Source: Streptomyces sp. CBMA152 (lineage in GTDB: Bacteria; Actinomycetota; Actinomycetes; Streptomycetales; Streptomycetaceae). Taken from it: a stretch of DNA of 64,000 bases. This document shows positions 33,962-41,698 of this stretch, piece by piece (within the stretch, counting starts at the first letter, position 1; every line of letters begins with the position of its first letter). The position numbers and the translations under genes are program-made. A model generated the notes under the pieces. That model was not told the DNA's origin and did no database searches. It worked only from the letters and a program-made list of their open reading frames with translations. The stretch spans positions 62,001 to 126,000 of the forward strand of contig NZ_MECJ01000011.1 in assembly GCF_014596475.1 (NCBI RefSeq). Reading direction: 5' to 3'.

Positions 33962-34888
33962 TCAGCCGACGCGCAGCGTCAGGGCGGCGGTGTGGAGCTT
34001 GCCGCCGGTCCGGAACTGCAGGAACAGCCGCCAGTTTCCTGCGGTGGGCAGTTCGGCGTGGAAGGACAGGTCCGGACCGCCGTTGTCGCCGGTCACCTTG
34101 GTGGTCGGGTGCAGATGGGCGAACGCGGCGTCGCCTTCGTGGAAGGCGGTCAGGTGCGCGTACGTGTCCAGGTACGGCTGGAGGTCGGTGACGGGCTTGC
34201 CGTCCTTGGCGATCGACACGGTCAGCGGGTGCGCCATGCCCGCCATGAGTTCGCCCTTGACGGTGACGGTGTACCCGTCGACCTCCGTGCTGGTGGCCGG
34301 TGCGGGCAGCGGGGTCTTCGCGGCGTCGCCGGGCACCGTGACGGTGCGCGAGAGCACGAAGTCCTTGCCCTTCGCGGTGCCCGTGTTCGGAGTGAAGGAG
34401 GTGAACATGCGCCACGAGCCCGGGGCCAGGGCGGACAGGTCCGCGCTCCAGGTGCCGTCGGCGGCCATGGTCGGGTGGAGGTGCTGGAAGCCGGTCAGGT
34501 CGGAGCGGACGGCGTAGAAGTGCATCCGCTTGGTCTGGTCGACGGCGAAGTCGGTGACCGCCTTGCCGTCCGGGCCGGTCACCGTGAAGCGGTACGGGGC
34601 CTGCTTGCCGCCCGGCAGCGTGGTGTCCTTCGAGGTGAGGCGGTAGCCGTCCTTACTGTCGGACAGGCCGTTGCCGGACGCCATGTGATCCATGCCGGGC
34701 ATGTCGCCCATCGACGGCGACCCGCTGGGCGAGGACGACGCGGAGGACTTGCTGCCGTGGTCCATGCCCGGCATGGACGACGAGTCACTGGAGGAGCCGC
34801 AGGCGGCCAGCGTCAGCGCGAGTGAGGCTGCGGCAGCTGCCATGGCGATCGCGCGGCGGCGCGCGGTGAAACGGGAAGCGGAGAACAT
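33962..34888 (-). CDS. Met/His-rich lipoprotein, probable copper-binding
   Basis: A 308-residue lipoprotein. The signal peptide ends in a lipobox LTLAACGSSS (Cys near residue 30). A flexible segment follows with two copper-type motifs, SMPGMDHGSK and DMPGMDHMASG. Beyond about residue 75 are two beta-sandwich-like halves with FQHLHPTMAADGTWSADL and FAHLHPTTKVTGDNGG, an internal duplication. It is anchored outside the membrane, probably as a copper buffer. It lies downstream of a DUF6153-like gene and the CsoR-type operator on the same strand. Confidence 0.83.
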   Translation of the reverse strand: MFSASRFTARRRAIAMAAAAASLALTLAACGSSSDSSSMPGMDHGSKSSASSSPSGSPSMGDMPGMDHMASGNGLSDSKDGYRLTSKDTTLPGGKQAPYRFTVTGPDGKAVTDFAVDQTKRMHFYAVRSDLTGFQHLHPTMAADGTWSADLSALAPGSWRMFTSFTPNTGTAKGKDFVLSRTVTVPGDAAKTPLPAPATSTEVDGYTVTVKGELMAGMAHPLTVSIAKDGKPVTDLQPYLDTYAHLTAFHEGDAAFAHLHPTTKVTGDNGGPDLSFHAELPTAGNWRLFLQFRTGGKLHTAALTLRVG

Positions 34889-34990
34889 GGCTGGGGTCTT
34901 TCCGGTGAGCGCACCACACCGGTGGCGCGCGGAGACAGTGAGGGCACGTCTGCCGGTCCCGGCCGATGACCGGGGTCCGACGTGCGCCTG

Positions 34991-35422
34991 TCACGTCCGC
35001 GCGATGCACACCCGCAGCAGATGATCCCTTCCGCCGGTCGGTGGCCCGCGCCGCCGACTTCCACTGCCTGCCCGCAGCCGGGCCAGCACCCACGCGATCA
35101 ACAAGGTGATGGCGGCTACGGCCATGAGACCCGGCGCAGGCAGGGAGATCCGCTCCTGCGCTGGGGTCGATACGCAGAGCGCGCCGTGCATCGCCATGCC
35201 TTCGGCGGCCTGGACGGTCGGCCCCGGACGATGCGTGGCCAGTACGTGGGCCATCGGGGAGGCGTCATGGCCGGTGGCCATCGGCGCCGGGGCGGTCATG
35301 GAGCCGTGGCAGCCCTCGGCGGCACTCGCCGGGGCGCCATGCATGAGAAACAGCCCGAACAGCACCGCGCACACCGCCAGCAGCCGGGCAATGCCCCGCC
35401 CGCTCGCCGGTCCGCTGCGCAC
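34991..35422 (-). CDS. small two-helix membrane protein (DUF6153-like)
   Basis: A 143-residue protein. A first helix (IARLLAVCAVLFGLFLMHGA) is followed by an external segment rich in His and Met (EGCHGSMTAPAPMATGHDAS, then AEGMAMHGALC), and a second helix is LMAVAAITLLIAWVLARL. It matches the layout of actinobacterial DUF6153 proteins, which occur near copper genes. I chose the GTG at 35422 because the longer frame would read through the CsoR-type operator. It is the first gene after that operator. Confidence 0.7.
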   Translation of the reverse strand: MRSGPASGRGIARLLAVCAVLFGLFLMHGAPASAAEGCHGSMTAPAPMATGHDASPMAHVLATHRPGPTVQAAEGMAMHGALCVSTPAQERISLPAPGLMAVAAITLLIAWVLARLRAGSGSRRRGPPTGGRDHLLRVCIART

Positions 35423-35480
35423 GTCCCGTCCCCTTTCGTCGCCAATGCCCTGGGCGCATCGCCAGCGCCCGTCACACACT

Positions 35481-35497
35481 ATACCCAGGGAGGGTAT
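35481..35497. promoter_or_regulatory. CsoR-type copper operator ATACCC-AGGGA-GGGTAT
   Basis: A perfect 6-bp inverted repeat with G/C runs in the centre matches the ATACCC...GGGTAT consensus of CsoR/RcnR repressors. It lies about 58 bp upstream of the DUF6153-like start and heads the copper-type genes that follow on the minus strand. No csoR gene is in the window. Confidence 0.75.
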
Positions 35498-35522
35498 CTC
35501 TCGCTTCGCGTGCGGCTCTCGG

Positions 35523-36404
35523 TCAGTCCGCGGACAACGCGGGCACCACGCTCGCGGCCCCCGGCTCCTCCTCGCTCGGCGAATCGCCATCGCCGGAGTC
35601 CCGGCGCAGCACAGCGGTGGCGATGTCCAGGAAGTCCGCTGCGGGGCCGGAGCAGTTGGTCTCGGGTACTGCCAGGCAGGTCTCGACGGGCAGGCCGTCG
35701 GTGACCGTCAGGTAGACGAGGTCGGGGCGGGAGTACGAGTGCGCGATGCTGGCAGGGATGAGCGCGATCCCTTGGCCGGAGGCGATGAGCTCGAACTTCT
35801 CATCCAGCGAGAACGTCCGCCGTGCCCTGACATCGAGGATCGGCTCGCCGTCGAGGTCGGCCGAGGTGAGGGCGCTGCGGCCGGCCAGCGGATGCGCCAC
35901 CGGCAGGCACGCGACTTTGGTCTCATGACCGATGGGGACGGTGCGCAGCCCCGAGTCGTCGAAGGGGCGTCGGAGGTATCCCACGTGCGCGCGACCGTCA
36001 CGGAGCGGCGCGTCCCGTTCCGACCAGGGCAGCGGAAGGACATCGATCTCGACGTTCGGATTGCTCACCGTGAACTCCCGGATCGCGTCCGACACGTGCA
36101 GGCCGGACGAGAAGGCTACGACCAGCCGCTGCTCGCCCCGCCGGGCCTCGTGCACGCGCCGCAGCGCCACGTCCACCACCGTGGTGATTCTTGACGCCTC
36201 GTCATACAGCTTCTTCCCCGCAGCGGTCAGCTCGACGCTGCGCGTGGACCGCGTGAACAGCGGGCACCCCAGCTCCTGTTCGAACGCGCGGATCTGCCGG
36301 CTGAGGACCGGCTGAGCGATGAACAGCGCCTGAGCCGCCCGGCCGAAGTGCCGGTGCTCGGCCACCGCGACGAAGTAGCGGAGCTTTCGCAGATCCAGAT
36401 CCAT
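35523..36404 (-). CDS. LysR family regulator (35.5 kb copy)
   Basis: A 293-residue LysR protein. The N-terminal winged helix is LRKLRYFVAVAEHRHFGRAA then QALFIAQPVLSRQIRAFEQE, and the effector domain begins about residue 90 (LVVAFSSGLHVSDAIREF). It resembles the second LysR at 52998-53849 most in the DNA-binding domain. It is divergent from a short-chain dehydrogenase, its probable target. An ATGC-N7-GTAT site overlaps its start codon, consistent with autoregulation. Confidence 0.9.
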   Translation of the reverse strand: MDLDLRKLRYFVAVAEHRHFGRAAQALFIAQPVLSRQIRAFEQELGCPLFTRSTRSVELTAAGKKLYDEASRITTVVDVALRRVHEARRGEQRLVVAFSSGLHVSDAIREFTVSNPNVEIDVLPLPWSERDAPLRDGRAHVGYLRRPFDDSGLRTVPIGHETKVACLPVAHPLAGRSALTSADLDGEPILDVRARRTFSLDEKFELIASGQGIALIPASIAHSYSRPDLVYLTVTDGLPVETCLAVPETNCSGPAADFLDIATAVLRRDSGDGDSPSEEEPGAASVVPALSAD

Positions 36405-36417
36405 GCCGTAACGGTAT
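36403..36417. promoter_or_regulatory. LysR box (ATGC-N7-GTAT)
   Basis: One base off the ATAC-N7-GTAT consensus of the CatM/BenM group of LysR regulators. It overlaps the regulator start codon, and a further GGGTAT half-site is at 36432. The perfect version occurs beside the other LysR gene at 53857-53875. Confidence 0.5.
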
Positions 36418-36609
36418 CAATGCGTTCCGAAGGGTATTGGACGCCCGGGCGGCCCACTCGGAGACTTGCATCACCGGCTCGCACGTTGACGCCGAGGCTC
36501 CCCAACCACACCACCAGACAGCCGTGTTGCTCTTCGATGCAACCTTCCACCGACGGCCATGAACGACGCTTCACCACAGTCCTGACGCCCTGACCATGCA
36601 AGGAATCAC

Positions 36610-37305
36610 ATGAACGACACCCGCAGGACCGCCCTCATCATCGGGGCCTCACGGACCCTGGGCCTCGGGCTCGCCGCCGAATACCTCCGGCGCGGCTGGG
36701 ACGTCATCGGCACCGTCCGAGGCAGCCACCGCACCGGCCTCCACGACCTGGCCGACACATCCGAAGGGCGGCTGACCGTCGAGTCGCTGGAGATGACCGA
36801 CCCGGAGCAGATCTCCGCACTGCGCGACCGCCTGGCAGGGCGCACTCTCGACCTGCTCTTCGTCAACGCCGCCATCACACGCGGCGACATCCCGATCGGC
36901 GACGTCCCGACGGACATGTTCACCGAAGTCATGATCACCAACGCACTCAGCCCGATGCGCGTCGTGGAGTCCCTTCGCCCACTGGTCGCGCCGACCGGGA
37001 CCATCGGCGTCATGTCCTCCGACCAGGGAAGCATCACCCTGAACACCGAAGGCGGGCAGGACCTGTACCGAGCCAGCAAATCTGCGCTGAACCAGTTCAT
37101 GCGCGGCTACGCCGCCCGCCACGCCGAGGACACCCGGACGCTGCTGCTCATGGACCCGGGCTGGGTCCGCACCGAACTCGGCGGACCCCACGCAGAGCTC
37201 AGCGTGGAGGAGAGCATTCCCGGGGTGGCGGAAACCATCGAACGCCACCGGGGGAAGCCCGGCCTCCAGTTCCTCGATTACCAGGGACACGTCGTGCCCT
37301 GGTAG
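36610..37305 (+). CDS. short-chain dehydrogenase/reductase
   Basis: A 231-residue SDR. The cofactor motif is IIGASRTLGLGLAAEY (GxxxGxG-type), the NAA motif reads LLFVNAAITRG, the catalytic Ser is in GVMSSDQGSI and the YxxxK motif is LYRASKSALN. Asn in the YxxxK-following helix supports the classical fold. The substrate is unknown. It is 205 bp from the divergent LysR gene, which probably controls it. Confidence 0.9.
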   Translation: MNDTRRTALIIGASRTLGLGLAAEYLRRGWDVIGTVRGSHRTGLHDLADTSEGRLTVESLEMTDPEQISALRDRLAGRTLDLLFVNAAITRGDIPIGDVPTDMFTEVMITNALSPMRVVESLRPLVAPTGTIGVMSSDQGSITLNTEGGQDLYRASKSALNQFMRGYAARHAEDTRTLLLMDPGWVRTELGGPHAELSVEESIPGVAETIERHRGKPGLQFLDYQGHVVPW

Positions 37306-37335
37306 GCCAAGGCCCCGCTACGCGGCGGCGAGCCC

Positions 37336-38253
37336 TCAGTGCGTGACCCCGTCACGGCGGCCCGTACGTATGCCTTGCCGCAACATCTCCGCCGCCCCCA
37401 TCTCCCGGTACCTTCGCACCAGTTCAGTCAGCAGCCGCTGCGTCTCGTCTCCGTCCGGCGTATGGATCCACATCTTGGTACCGGGCTCGGCGGCCATCGT
37501 GAACCCGTTCGTGATCACGTTCAGCACCTCGCCGTCCACGGTCCAGAACGACTTGCGCCGGGTGTCCGACGCGGCGACCTCGTGTCTCGCCCACATGTCG
37601 GCGAAACGCGGACTCGCCTCGGAGAGCCCGCGTACGAACTCCGCCCAGTGCGCATCCCGCAGCCGACGGCCCGACTCCGCCCGCAGCTGGGCCACCATGA
37701 ACGCGGTCTCCTGCTCCCACTCGACCAGCGGTTGCCGATGCTCCTCGACGGTGAACAGGTGCCACAGGACGTTCCGTTCCGAGGGCGGCAGCAGCACGAT
37801 CGCCGGGTCGAGCGCCGCGTACGCGTCGTTGAAGGCGAGCACGTCGTAGCGGGCGGACACGACGCTCGCCGGGAACGGGGTCAGCGCGTCCAGAATCGTC
37901 TGGATCTCGGGCGGCTGCGGATGTCCCGCCGATGCGGCCGGTGGCACGCTCGGGACATCCGCCAGCCGGTAGAGATGGTCGCGCTCGGTCCGGTCCAGCT
38001 TCAGGGTGCGGGCGATCGCGTCGAGCACCTGCACACTCGGGTTGATCCGGCGCCCCTGTTCCAACCAGGTGTACCAGGCGACCCCGATCCCGGAGAGCTG
38101 CGCGACCTCCTCCCGGCGGAGCCCCGGCGTACGGCGCCGGATGCCGGGCGATATACCCACGTCCTCCGGGGTGATGCGCTCGCGGCGGACTCTGAGGAAA
38201 GCGCCCAGTTCGAGGCGGCGCCGGGCCTCGCCGACGTGGTTTTCAGACTTCAC
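37336..38253 (-). CDS. XRE-type regulator with MmyB-like ligand-binding domain
   Basis: A 305-residue regulator. The N-terminal helix-turn-helix is RRTPGLRREEVAQLSGIGVA then WYTWLEQGRRINPSVQVLDA. A PAS-like MmyB domain starts near residue 105 with SARYDVLAFNDAYAALD. In this family the C-terminal domain binds a small lipophilic ligand. The GTG at 38253 is preceded by the promoter region shared with the MFS transporter, its probable target. Confidence 0.88.
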   Translation of the reverse strand: MKSENHVGEARRRLELGAFLRVRRERITPEDVGISPGIRRRTPGLRREEVAQLSGIGVAWYTWLEQGRRINPSVQVLDAIARTLKLDRTERDHLYRLADVPSVPPAASAGHPQPPEIQTILDALTPFPASVVSARYDVLAFNDAYAALDPAIVLLPPSERNVLWHLFTVEEHRQPLVEWEQETAFMVAQLRAESGRRLRDAHWAEFVRGLSEASPRFADMWARHEVAASDTRRKSFWTVDGEVLNVITNGFTMAAEPGTKMWIHTPDGDETQRLLTELVRRYREMGAAEMLRQGIRTGRRDGVTH

Positions 38254-38356
38254 CGCCCCAGTGTGCAGGACGCTGCCGCAGCGGAGCCGGATACCGTCAG
38301 TACCGGGATGACTGGATGCCTGGTACCCCCAGGTGAGTATCAGGATCATCGCCGCC

Positions 38357-39838
38357 ATGAGTGAGACGACACAGACCCGGGCTGTCATGGCTCCACCCGG
38401 AACCGGCACACCGGCAGCCTCCGGCACCGCCGCACAAGACCGTCGGAACAACCGCATGCTCGGCGTCATGCTGGGCGCGGTCTTCATGGCCCTGCTCGAC
38501 TCGACGATCGTCAATGTCGCGGCCCCGACCATCCGTACCGACCTCGGCACCACAGGGTCGGCGCTCCAACTGATCGTCTCCGGCTACACCATCGCGTACG
38601 CGACGCTCCTCGTGACGGGTGCCCGGCTCGGTGCGCGCAACGGCTTCCGGGCCATGTTCCTGTCCGGCCTCATCACCTTCACCGCGGCCTCGCTCGCCTG
38701 CGGCATCGCGCCAAACGCGCCGACCCTGATCGGCGCCCGCGCAGTGCAGGGCGTCGGCGCGGCGGCGATGATGCCGCAGATCTACAGCCTGATCCAGCTC
38801 AGGTTCCAAGGGGCCGCGCGCGCCCGGGCGTTGAGCCTGTACGCGGCGACCATCGGCCTGGGCGTGGTCGTCGGCCAGGTCGCGGGCGGACTGCTGGTCA
38901 GCGCCGATCTGTTCGGCAGCGGCTGGCGTCCGGTGTTCCTGGTCAATGTGCCGGTCGGCGCGGTACTGGTGATCGCCGGGCTGCGACTGCTCCCCCAGGA
39001 CAAGCCCGCCCACCCCAAGGGCCTGGACATCGCCGGCCTGCTCACCCTGACGGCGGCACTGCTGCTGCTCGTCGTGCCGCTGGTGATGGGCCGTGAGCAG
39101 AACTGGCCGCTGTGGATGCGGATTTCCCTTGTCGCATCCGTCCCCATGCTGATCGTCTTCGCTCTCGTCGAGCGTACGGTCGAGCGCCGTGGCGGTGCGC
39201 CACTGGTGCCGGGCCGCGTCCTCAAGACGCCCGGTCTGGTCTCGGGTGCGACCGCGATGTTCTTTGCGATGGCCGGTTACGCGGGATTCCTCTTCTCCTT
39301 CTCGCAGCACATGCAGTCGGGGCTGGGCGAGTCCGCGACCCGTACCGGCCTCACCTTCGCGCCGCTCGCCGTCGGTGTCGCGACCGGCAGCCTCACCTGG
39401 CAGAAGGTGCCCGGACGCCTGCATAGGACGTTGATCGCCACCGCGTGCGTGGTCGCGGCCGTCGGCTACCTCGGCATCGGCTTCACCATGCGCTCGGGCG
39501 GCCACGGCGGCTTCGCCCTGCCGGTACTGCAACTGGTGGTCGGCACCGGCATGGGCTTCATCACCAGCCCGCTGCTGACCGTGTCACTGGCCAGGGTCGC
39601 CCCGGCCGACGCGGCCGACGCCAGTGGCGTGCTGACCACCTCGGCCCAGATCGCCCAGGTGCTCGGCATCGCGGTCTACGGCAGCGTCTATCTGAGCACC
39701 GCCGACCACCACACACCGAACGCGTCGGCACACGCCATCTTCGTCACGGCGATGCTCATCGTCATCGGGGCCCTGGCCAGCGCTCTCGCGGCGCTGAAGC
39801 TGCCGCGCAAACAGATGCCGCAACCCTCTCGGCGGTGA
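38357..39838 (+). CDS. MFS drug transporter, DHA2 family (14 helices)
   Basis: A 493-residue proton-driven exporter. Helix 1 contains FMALLDSTIVNVAAPTI (motif D1), helix 4 ends in GARAVQGVGAAAMMPQIYSL and helix 5 carries GLGVVVGQVAGGLLVSADLF (motif C of antiporters). The later helices bring the total to 14. The substrate is probably a lipophilic drug or metabolite. An in-frame GTG at 38333 would add eight residues; I prefer the ATG at 38357. It is divergent from the XRE-type regulator. Confidence 0.9.
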   Translation: MSETTQTRAVMAPPGTGTPAASGTAAQDRRNNRMLGVMLGAVFMALLDSTIVNVAAPTIRTDLGTTGSALQLIVSGYTIAYATLLVTGARLGARNGFRAMFLSGLITFTAASLACGIAPNAPTLIGARAVQGVGAAAMMPQIYSLIQLRFQGAARARALSLYAATIGLGVVVGQVAGGLLVSADLFGSGWRPVFLVNVPVGAVLVIAGLRLLPQDKPAHPKGLDIAGLLTLTAALLLLVVPLVMGREQNWPLWMRISLVASVPMLIVFALVERTVERRGGAPLVPGRVLKTPGLVSGATAMFFAMAGYAGFLFSFSQHMQSGLGESATRTGLTFAPLAVGVATGSLTWQKVPGRLHRTLIATACVVAAVGYLGIGFTMRSGGHGGFALPVLQLVVGTGMGFITSPLLTVSLARVAPADAADASGVLTTSAQIAQVLGIAVYGSVYLSTADHHTPNASAHAIFVTAMLIVIGALASALAALKLPRKQMPQPSRR

Positions 39839-39853
39839 CCGGCAACCCAGCCG

Positions 39854-40858
39854 TCATCGTGCGTCGCGTATCCCGAGAACGTATGTCGCAGTCAGCGCAA
39901 CGGCACGGTCTTCGTCCTGGGACAGCTCTGCGAGCGCACGTGACGCGGTGGTTCCCGGGATATCCGCGAGTGCCTGCGTCAGGCGTCGACGTGCGGACGG
40001 TTCAAGGGGGTTGTGGGCGAGGCAGTCGACGAGACCGGTGGCGATCCGGTCCGCCGACGCGGGACAACTCGCCAACGCGCTCAGCGCATCGGCCGCATCG
40101 GCGTCGTGCGTCGCCTCGACGATCATGTCCATGAGCGTCGGGACCGCGTCGGCCACTCCACGTGCGCCGAGCGCCAGAGCCGCATATCTGCGGACCACGA
40201 TGTCGGGGTTCGCGAGGGCGTCCCGCAGCAGTGCGGTCGCCTCGCCGTTCGGCATCTCGGCGATGGACTGGACGGCACGTTTGCGCACCTCGGCCACCGG
40301 CGAGCCGAGGCCCTGCGCCAGCAGCGCCAAGACGTCGTCACCTGATTGCGCCAGCGCCCACCGAAGGGCTCCGGCGACGTTCGGGTCCGTCTCGCTCAAC
40401 ACCGCCTCGACCAGGGCTTCCACAGGTACAGGGACCTCTTGAACCGAGGACAAGGCCGCACGCTGACGCTTCGCGGCGCTCTCCGATCCCAACGCCTGGA
40501 GGAGCGCGACAATTTGGAGGACGTCCTCCCAGCCGTCGGGTTCCGCGGCCCCGATCCGACGGAGTCGTGTGAGCAGCGCCGTCTCAGCCGCGATGCGTTC
40601 TCGCGTCTGGCGGATGAGGTCGTCGACGAGCTCCGAGGGCGTGAAGCCGGGATCGTCCAGCGCGTACCCGACTTCACGCAGCGACAGCCCCAATGACCGC
40701 AGGCTCTCGATGTGGAAGATCCGCCGAATGTCGTCGCCGGAGTACTCCCGATAACCACCCACGGTACGACCCGTCGGTCGCACCAGGCCGAGCGAGTCGT
40801 AATGCCTGAGCATGCGGGCGCTGACCCCGGACCGTCGTGCCACGTCACCGATCAACAC
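39854..40858 (-). CDS. MerR-type regulator fused to HEAT repeats
   Basis: A 334-residue fusion. Residues 1-110 are a standard MerR DNA-binding domain and dimerisation helix (MLIGDVARRSGVSARMLRHY, then RTVGGYREYSGDDIRRIFHI). From about residue 130 onward there are five or so HEAT-like helical repeats (LLAQGLGSPVAEVRKRAVQS, LLRDALANPDIVVRRYAALA). The repeats replace the usual small ligand-binding tail. It is the second gene of a two-gene operon, 6 bp after another HEAT protein. A MerR-type promoter with a 19-bp spacer heads the operon, so autoregulation is likely. Confidence 0.85.
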   Translation of the reverse strand: MLIGDVARRSGVSARMLRHYDSLGLVRPTGRTVGGYREYSGDDIRRIFHIESLRSLGLSLREVGYALDDPGFTPSELVDDLIRQTRERIAAETALLTRLRRIGAAEPDGWEDVLQIVALLQALGSESAAKRQRAALSSVQEVPVPVEALVEAVLSETDPNVAGALRWALAQSGDDVLALLAQGLGSPVAEVRKRAVQSIAEMPNGEATALLRDALANPDIVVRRYAALALGARGVADAVPTLMDMIVEATHDADAADALSALASCPASADRIATGLVDCLAHNPLEPSARRRLTQALADIPGTTASRALAELSQDEDRAVALTATYVLGIRDAR

Positions 40859-40864
40859 TGCCCC

Positions 40865-41533
40865 TCACCCCTCCTGGCCGGTCGTGCCGAGGGCCATGAT
40901 GCGCTTCGCCTCCTCGATCGCGAACTCGAACCCGGCCTCCGGGTCGCGCAACAGCCGTCCCGTGGCGATCCCGTGCGTACGCACGCGAGGGTCGAGATCC
41001 GTCACCGCAGTGCGCAGAGTCGGCAGAATCACCTCACCGAGCGCGATCAGCGCCCGGCTGAGGCTCAACTGCGTCTCACGCTCGCCGCGCCCGAGCTGCG
41101 CCGCCAACACACCTGCCAACTCGGCCTCTTCGCCTTCGGGCACGAGCACGACAGCTGCCCGCCAGGCGCTCCGGGCCACCTCGTCGTCGGCGTCGGACAG
41201 CAGCTCCCGCGTGATCGCCGGCCACGCCCGCCGATCCCCGATCTTGGACAGCGTGTGCAACGCCTGGCTCCGCGCCTGCGCACGCTCCGAGCGGAGTTCA
41301 TCGATGAGCTTGGGAACCGCCATTGCTGCTGGGTGGCGGGTGAGTGCCCACGTCAGCATTTCCCGCACATGGAACTCGGGCTCGATCGCGCATCGTTCGA
41401 TGAGCTTGTCGATATACGCCGGGTCAGGGGCGGTGCCGACCGCCAGCGCAGCCCGCAGCCGTACTGACGAATCGGCGCCCTCCAGTCCCTCAAGAACTCG
41501 CAACGTATCGGTGTCCTGTGTCGGCATGGCCAT
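40865..41533 (-). CDS. HEAT-repeat protein, partner of the MerR-HEAT regulator
   Basis: A 222-residue all-helical HEAT-repeat protein (LEGLEGADSSVRLRAALAVG, LIDELRSERAQARSQALHTL, LRTAVTDLDPRVRTHGIATG). The ATG at 41533 has GAGGAGG 8 nt upstream; an in-frame GTG at 41554 would put the ribosome binding site inside the gene. It lies first in the operon with the MerR-HEAT regulator. Because both share the repeat type, they may bind each other or the same ligand; this is inferred. Confidence 0.8.
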   Translation of the reverse strand: MAMPTQDTDTLRVLEGLEGADSSVRLRAALAVGTAPDPAYIDKLIERCAIEPEFHVREMLTWALTRHPAAMAVPKLIDELRSERAQARSQALHTLSKIGDRRAWPAITRELLSDADDEVARSAWRAAVVLVPEGEEAELAGVLAAQLGRGERETQLSLSRALIALGEVILPTLRTAVTDLDPRVRTHGIATGRLLRDPEAGFEFAIEEAKRIMALGTTGQEG

Positions 41534-41554
41534 CGGGACCACCTCCTCGGCCAC

Positions 41555-41585
41555 AGTGAAAACCTTGTCACTGTGTCAAGGTCAA
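41555..41585 (-). promoter_or_regulatory. MerR-type promoter with 19-bp spacer and operator
   Basis: On the minus strand, TTGACC (41585-41580) and TTCACT (41560-41555) are separated by 19 bp, the overlong spacer characteristic of MerR-activated promoters. The spacer contains ACCTTG-N9-CAAGGT (41562-41582 region), a perfect inverted repeat. It stands just upstream of the HEAT/MerR-HEAT operon start. Confidence 0.75.
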
Positions 41586-41698
41586 GCAGGGCCACACAGC
41601 CCCTTGCTTCGAGGGCTTCCAGGACCGCTCCCCTCTGCCCGCCAGGGAGCCCGGGCCGACCGTACGTCGGCCCGGGCGCCCCGGTGGGACTCACAGGT

